A stretch of 32,980 nt of DNA from the NCBI GenBank assembly GCA_023271215.1, contig JALPYG010000007.1, positions 1 through 32,980 on the forward strand, given 5' to 3'. Shown here in pieces: positions 29,018 through 32,980 of the stretch. Below the pieces are notes generated by a model. It was given only the letters and a program-made list of their open reading frames with translations. It did no database searches and was not told the DNA's origin. The first letter of the stretch is position 1. Each line of letters starts with the position of its first letter. A program made the translations under genes and the position numbers. The DNA is from Dehalococcoidia bacterium (GTDB lineage Bacteria; Chloroflexota; Dehalococcoidia; SZUA-161; SpSt-899).

Positions 29018-30281
29018 TGGAAATCTCCTCCTTCAAAAAAATCCTTGCCCAGCGGCGCTTGCCGACCCGGATCACACCGCCATGCCGGAAAATCAATTCC
29101 TCTCCGTCCCCTCCGCCATTTGCCAGGTCATCTCGAGGGACTATTCTCATGTCGCTGGATATTCGCCTTCCATCAACCTCGATAGCCCCTTGAGAAATCA
29201 GCCGTTTTGCTTCGCTCCTGCTGCCGGCAAGCTTCAGTTCGTGGATGAGCCCTGAAACGGTGGCCGCCTCCGACAACCTTTCGAATGATATCAGATGCTC
29301 AGGGATTTCATCGGGCTGCTCTTTCATCTGAACTTCCTTCTCAAAACGGTGCGCCGCTTCCCCTGCTGCCTGTCGTCCGTGGAACTGGCACACGATCTCC
29401 CACGCCAGGCGCTTCTTGAGGTTCATCGGATTCACCGAGCCCGAAGCCAGTTGCTGCCTGAATTCCGTTAGCTCCTCATCGGGAACGTCGGTTATTAGCT
29501 CAAAGTAGTCCATAATCAGATGGTCGGTGACTGACATCAGCTTGCCGAACATTTCGTTGGGGGGATCTTCGACGGTGATGCAGTTCCCCAGGCTCTTGGA
29601 CATCTTCATCCGGCCATCGGTACCCACCAGGAGCGGTGTCATAAAAACCTGCTGGGGGCGCTGACCGACTGTTTGCTGGAGCTCTCGCCCCATGAGGAGG
29701 TTGAATTTCTGGTCGGTACCACCGAACTCAACATCAGCCTCGATCACGACCGAATCGTAAGCCTGGAGCAGGGGATACAGGAGCTCGGTGATAGCAATGG
29801 GGCGTCCCGCTGCCTGCCTGCTGGAGAAGTCCTCCCGTGCCATGATTTGAGCGACGGTGAATTTGCTGGTGAGACGGATGACATCAGCGAGATCAAATTT
29901 CCCGAACCATTCGCTCTGCCACTTTACCTCTGTCCTATCGCGGTCAACCACCTTGAAGAACTGCTTCATGTAGGTCTCGGCATTGGCTTGCACCTCTCCG
30001 GCGGTAAGCATGGGGCGTGTTTGAGATTGACCGCTGGGATCTCCGATCTGGGCCGTCCAGTCCCCTACTATGAGAATCACCTTGTGCCCCAGATCCTGAA
30101 GCTGACGAAGCTTACGCAACCCGACCACGTGGCCGAGATGGATATCGGGACGGCTGGGGTCGAAACCTTCCTTTAGTCGCAGCGGTTTGCCTGATCTCAG
30201 CAGGTGCCTGAATTCTTCCTCGATGATGATCTCGGCGACACCGCGCTTCAATATGAGGTTAAGGTCTTTGTGTATTGGCAT
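29001..30281 (-). CDS. tyrS: Tyrosyl-tRNA synthetase
   Basis: 426 residues. The class I signature is HLGH (48-51, in PDIHLGHVVGLRKL) and KMSKS (226-230, in GRMKMSKSLGN). The segment VILIVGDWTAQIGDPSG and the Tyr-binding FGGTDQKFNLLMGREL are present, followed by an S4 RNA-binding domain (SRSEAKRLISQGAIEVDGRR). The set resembles the TyrZ-like bacterial branch rather than the E. coli type. The start at 30281 has AAAGG upstream and lies 11 nt after the ribF stop; the 3' end overlaps the carboxyltransferase gene. The enzyme charges tRNA-Tyr in the cytoplasm. Confidence 0.96.
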   Translation of the reverse strand: MPIHKDLNLILKRGVAEIIIEEEFRHLLRSGKPLRLKEGFDPSRPDIHLGHVVGLRKLRQLQDLGHKVILIVGDWTAQIGDPSGQSQTRPMLTAGEVQANAETYMKQFFKVVDRDRTEVKWQSEWFGKFDLADVIRLTSKFTVAQIMAREDFSSRQAAGRPIAITELLYPLLQAYDSVVIEADVEFGGTDQKFNLLMGRELQQTVGQRPQQVFMTPLLVGTDGRMKMSKSLGNCITVEDPPNEMFGKLMSVTDHLIMDYFELITDVPDEELTEFRQQLASGSVNPMNLKKRLAWEIVCQFHGRQAAGEAAHRFEKEVQMKEQPDEIPEHLISFERLSEAATVSGLIHELKLAGSRSEAKRLISQGAIEVDGRRISSDMRIVPRDDLANGGGDGEELIFRHGGVIRVGKRRWARIFLKEEISNVGMA

Positions 30282-30292
30282 ACCTTTCTATT

Positions 30293-31216
30293 TTATTCGA
30301 TTGGGAGCACGTTTGCAACAGTGACGTCGCTTTCGATCTGGGCTTTCAGCGCATCGGGTGTCTCAAATCTTATCTCGCCACGCAATCTCCTGACGAATTC
30401 GATAGTGAGCTCATGCCCATATAGATCGCCATTGAAATCCAAAATGTATGTTTCCACCGTACGCTCTCCGGCATCGAAGGTGGGTCTGACTCCAATGCTG
30501 GTCACTGCCAGACGGACGGTGTCCTTGAGGTGGGCCAGGGTGACATAGACGCCATCGGCCGGCAGAACGTGATTGCCGGGTATAGCCAGGTTAGCTGTAG
30601 GAAAGCCCAATAGTGCGCCACCGCGATGATCTCCATGCACCACGGTGCCACTCAACTGGAAGCGTCTGCCCAGCATCCGGCTTATGTTCTCCACATCACC
30701 CTCAGCCAGGCCCTGACGAATAGCGGTGCTGCTTACCAATTGCTCCCCAATCATTACCGGAGGCACTATCTCTACAGCAAAGTGAAATTCTTGCCCCAGG
30801 GAACGAAGTACGTCGGCATTCCCCTCCCGCGCCCGGCCGAGGGCGAAATCGGGGCCGATCACAAGCCCGCGCATTTGGAGATACTCTTTAAGCAGGCTGA
30901 CAAACTTCCGAGCTGGGAGCTGGGCCAGCTCGTTGGTGAAGGAGAGTACAATAACGTGATCAATTCCCATGCCCTGGATCAATTCGACTCGCTCCTCCAG
31001 GCTGGTTAGATAGGGCAATTCGGTCTGCGGAGCGAGCAGGGCTTTGGGGTGCCAGTTAAAGGTGAGCACCCCGCTGAGGAATCCGGCATCCCTTGATTTC
31101 TCCTTCAGCCTGCTGATGAGATGCTGATGCCCCAGATGTACTCCATCAAACACGCCGATAGTCAGCACTGTGTCTTGGGCCGGCCGTGTTTTTGCGAGCT
31201 CGTCCATTATGCTCAT
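30293..31216 (-). CDS. ribF: Bifunctional riboflavin kinase / FAD synthetase
   Basis: About 307 residues from ATG 31216 (ATG 31207 is possible). The N-terminal nucleotidyltransferase domain contains TIGVFDGVHLGHQHLI (19-34) and FNWHPKALLAP, then GPDFALGRAREGN. The C-terminal flavokinase domain has GTVVHGDHRGG, the PTAN motif in LLGFPTANLAIP, GVYVTLAHL and VETYILDFNGDLYGHELTIEF. It converts riboflavin to FMN and then FAD. An open frame extends upstream into serS in another frame and is not coding. It lies 11 nt after serS and 11 nt before tyrS, in one operon. Confidence 0.95.
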   Translation of the reverse strand: MSIMDELAKTRPAQDTVLTIGVFDGVHLGHQHLISRLKEKSRDAGFLSGVLTFNWHPKALLAPQTELPYLTSLEERVELIQGMGIDHVIVLSFTNELAQLPARKFVSLLKEYLQMRGLVIGPDFALGRAREGNADVLRSLGQEFHFAVEIVPPVMIGEQLVSSTAIRQGLAEGDVENISRMLGRRFQLSGTVVHGDHRGGALLGFPTANLAIPGNHVLPADGVYVTLAHLKDTVRLAVTSIGVRPTFDAGERTVETYILDFNGDLYGHELTIEFVRRLRGEIRFETPDALKAQIESDVTVANVLPIE

Positions 31217-31227
31217 CTTCGATAATC

Positions 31228-32586
31228 CTACCGAATTACATCCGTGCCGAGATATGGTCGCAGAGGATCGGGCACCGTTATGCTGCCATCGCCCTGCTGG
31301 TAGTTTTCCAGCACGGCGATGAGAACGCGCGGCAAGGCCAGCCCGGAGCCGTTCAGGGTATGGACAAACTGTGGTTTGGCGCCCGGATCGGGGCGATAGC
31401 GTACATTGGCCCGTCGCGCCTGGAAATCGGTGCAGTTGGAGCAGGAGCTTACCTCCAGCCACTCGTCGCAGCCAGGGGCCCAGACTTCAATGTCGTAGGA
31501 TTTCGCGGAGGCAAAGCCGAGATCGGCGGTACACAACTGCACTATGCGATACGGCAGCCCCAGCTTGCCACACACCGCTTCGGCATCTTCCACCATTCTC
31601 TCCAGCTCCTCATCGGACTTATCCGGCTCGACGAACTTGTAGAGCTCGACCTTGTCGAACTGATGACCTCGCTTGATCCCGCGGGTGTCCTTCCCGGCCG
31701 ACATCTTCTCCCGGCGGAAGCAAGTGGTGAAGGCAACGTGGTAGATCGGCAGGGTGCCCGGCGGCAGAATCTCACCGCGATAGAGGTTGGTCAGGGGGAC
31801 CTCGGCGGTGGGCACGAACCAGAAGTCGTCCTCCTGGTCGTGGTAGAGGTTATCGGCAAACTTGGGCAGATTCCCTGATCCCACCATGCACTCCCGCCTG
31901 ACCATGAATGGGGGATATATCTCGGTGTACCCGTGCTTGCTGACGTGCAAGTCTAACATGAAATCAATCAGCGCTCGTTGCAGTCGGGCCCCCCATCCTT
32001 TGAGCACATAGAAGCGAGAGCCGGAGAGCTTAACTCCCCTCTGAAAGTCGATGATTCCCAAAGCCTCTCCCAGTTCCCAGTGGGGTTTCGGCTTGAAGTC
32101 GAACCCGCGCGGCTCGCCCCGGGAGCGCACCACTACGTTGTCGGTTTCGCCTTCGCCGAGAGGGACAGTGGGGTGGGGGATGTTGGGGATGCGCAAGAGG
32201 AGGTCATTCAACTCTTTCTGGCGGAGAATTAGCGGTGGATCTAAGTCCGCGATTTTTTTGCTTGCCTCTATGCTCCATGTTCTAGCTTCCTCAATTTCTG
32301 TTTGTAATTTCGCAATGGATTCAAGGCAGTTTTCAACATCTCCAGTTCGCCCAGCAGACTCATAAGTCTCACGCCTTTCTTCCCACACTTTTATCTCCTG
32401 AAGCTGATCCGCAATCTGCTCAGAAAGGCGATTTATTCTGGCTCGCTCGTCCTCAAGATTGGTGCGTATTCTTCTTATATTTTCGTCCTTAGCAAGGATT
32501 TCATCGAGAGGGGCGCTGTCGTTACGCTTGGCCAACGCTTCGCGGACGAGGTCTGGGTTTTGGCGGATAAGCTGGATGCTAAGCAT
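31228..32586 (-). CDS. serS: Seryl-tRNA synthetase
   Basis: About 452 residues. The N-terminal long coiled-coil arm (about 25-110, rich in Glu, Arg and Lys heptads) binds the long variable arm of tRNA-Ser. The class II core has RIPNIPHPTVPLGEGE, motif 2 FTTCFRREKMSAGKDTRG and motif 3 LNGSGLALPRVLIAVLENY. A GYTEIYPPFMVRRECM block and the GSITVPDPLRPYLG end are typical. ATG 32586 follows GGGAGG and gives MLSIQLIRQNPDLV, the usual start; the frame is open to 32619. It heads the serS-ribF-tyrS run, unless the preceding HEPN unit is co-transcribed. Confidence 0.96.
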   Translation of the reverse strand: MLSIQLIRQNPDLVREALAKRNDSAPLDEILAKDENIRRIRTNLEDERARINRLSEQIADQLQEIKVWEERRETYESAGRTGDVENCLESIAKLQTEIEEARTWSIEASKKIADLDPPLILRQKELNDLLLRIPNIPHPTVPLGEGETDNVVVRSRGEPRGFDFKPKPHWELGEALGIIDFQRGVKLSGSRFYVLKGWGARLQRALIDFMLDLHVSKHGYTEIYPPFMVRRECMVGSGNLPKFADNLYHDQEDDFWFVPTAEVPLTNLYRGEILPPGTLPIYHVAFTTCFRREKMSAGKDTRGIKRGHQFDKVELYKFVEPDKSDEELERMVEDAEAVCGKLGLPYRIVQLCTADLGFASAKSYDIEVWAPGCDEWLEVSSCSNCTDFQARRANVRYRPDPGAKPQFVHTLNGSGLALPRVLIAVLENYQQGDGSITVPDPLRPYLGTDVIR

Positions 32587-32612
32587 GTATCTTCCCTCCC
32601 TCTTGCTGCCGA

Positions 32613-32699
32613 CTACCACTCGTGGGGTTTGCCGGCAGAAAGCTCCTCAATACTCTTAAATCTGTATTTTTCGAACCTTTCCTGGTCAACAGGATTCAT
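32613..32699 (-). CDS. 28-codon ORF between the HEPN gene and serS
   Basis: ATG at 32699 overlaps the stop of the HEPN gene as ATGA, and the frame MNPVDQERFEKYRFKSIEEL continues to SAGKPHEW and a TAG at 32613-32615, 26 nt before the serS start. The ATGA junction suggests coupled translation. No family is recognised. It could be a short partner of the HEPN protein, a truncated gene whose 3' end was replaced by serS, or chance. Codon content is not informative at this length. Confidence 0.35.
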   Translation of the reverse strand: MNPVDQERFEKYRFKSIEELSAGKPHEW

Positions 32700-32980
32700 A
32701 GTTGTAGCGCCCCTATTTGTCGCAATTGTTCTAAAGTCCTTTTAGATAAGTCAAGTGCAGTTTCTGCTCTCTTGAGATCAATGCTGGCTTCACCCTCGTA
32801 ATCAGCATCTTTCCTTTCCTTCCACAAGCGACGTAGGTTCTTTGCTATCTTCTTCTCCACATCACGTGGTAATCCTTGGTAACTCTTCCTTACAAACTTG
32901 TGAGTGTCAACCCATGGAATAGATATGCCCTTGGAATTAAGATGATTCTTCGCAATGCAGAATATACCATAATAACAGCG
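32696..32980 (-). CDS. HEPN domain protein (partial, 5' end outside window)
   Basis: The last 94 codons are visible. The segment CYYGIFCIAKNHLNSKGISI matches the A-YY--F--A---L helix of HEPN proteins, and LRRLWKERKDADYEG is the R-x-x-ADY block found in the PF05168-type family. A final helix ALDLSKRTLEQLRQI closes the domain. HEPN proteins are often RNase-like toxins or partners of minimal nucleotidyltransferases, whose gene would normally lie upstream, beyond the window. The stop codon overlaps the start of a 28-codon ORF by 4 nt. The local sequence is more AT-rich than serS, consistent with acquisition. Confidence 0.75.
   Translation of the reverse strand, partial: RCYYGIFCIAKNHLNSKGISIPWVDTHKFVRKSYQGLPRDVEKKIAKNLRRLWKERKDADYEGEASIDLKRAETALDLSKRTLEQLRQIGALQL

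Noticed and set aside
31217-31462. 82-codon upstream extension of ribF
   Set aside because: It lies in another frame inside the conserved 3' end of serS and has no family similarity.
1-32980. tRNA, rRNA or other structured RNA genes
   Set aside because: Scanning the spacers by eye gave no cloverleaf, CCA end or rRNA-like sequence; a tRNAscan-SE or Infernal run would be decisive.

Overview
The window looks like bacterial chromosome from an uncultured, GC-rich member of the Chloroflexota, probably Dehalococcoidia-like. This is inferred from gene content: two PAC2-family genes, a DUF502 membrane protein, an orphan NDP-forming acyl-CoA synthetase alpha-type protein, a methylmalonyl-CoA-type carboxyltransferase joined to tyrS, and an Lrp-like regulator beside leuS. 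No rRNA, tRNA, CRISPR array or phage module was seen. The assignment rests on pattern recognition, not on a search.

Layout. 1-1417: IS1634-like transposase, cut by the window edge and internally deleted. 1524-4289 (-): Glu/Leu dehydrogenase (frameshifted in a G9 tract) followed by a class III aminotransferase. 4308-4649: repeat-rich spacer. 4650-5456 (-): decayed exosortase/EpsI-like gene. 5689-6394 (+): DUF4160, DUF2442 and a BrnT-like remnant, a small toxin-antitoxin-like island. 6430-7125 (-): five-repeat PQQ-type beta-propeller fragment. 7420-9651 (-): YfcE-like phosphoesterase and two PAC2 proteins. 9912-12807 (+): DUF502, an internally deleted threonine aldolase and an acyl-CoA synthetase alpha-type protein. 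13050-16288 (+): shortened Lrp-like regulator, leuS, small SWIM protein. 16435-20373 (-): folC, fabF and an isoaspartyl-methyltransferase-like protein. 20458-23379 (+): argF, membrane-anchored cyclophilin, retropepsin-like protease, MBL hydrolase. 23396-27411: PIG-L deacetylase, double-GNAT acetyltransferase, MshA-like glycosyltransferase, BioF2-like acetyltransferase. 27413-32980 (-): HEPN protein (partial), 28-codon ORF, serS, ribF, tyrS, carboxyltransferase, running on into the BioF2-like and MshA-like genes.

The most interesting gene set is 23396-27411. It holds homologue-like versions of three of the four core mycothiol enzymes (glycosyltransferase MshA, deacetylase MshB, tandem-GNAT MshD) but no visible cysteine ligase (MshC or BshC). 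An unassigned BioF2/FemAB-like acyltransferase sits in the glycosyltransferase operon instead. This could be a variant low-molecular-weight thiol or amino-sugar glycoside pathway.

Two genome-scale patterns stand out. First, most non-operonic spacers carry short tandem arrays with a strict 7-nt period and many different unit sequences. Two copies of one larger element, inverted about 17 kb apart, differ by exactly two heptads. Second, many genes are broken by internal deletions or indels (transposase, gdhA, exosortase-like, threonine aldolase, Lrp-like, BrnT-like), which suggests genome erosion or, in part, assembly error. In addition, leuS, folC and argF each have a -10 hexamer exactly 9 nt before the start codon, which points to near-leaderless transcripts.
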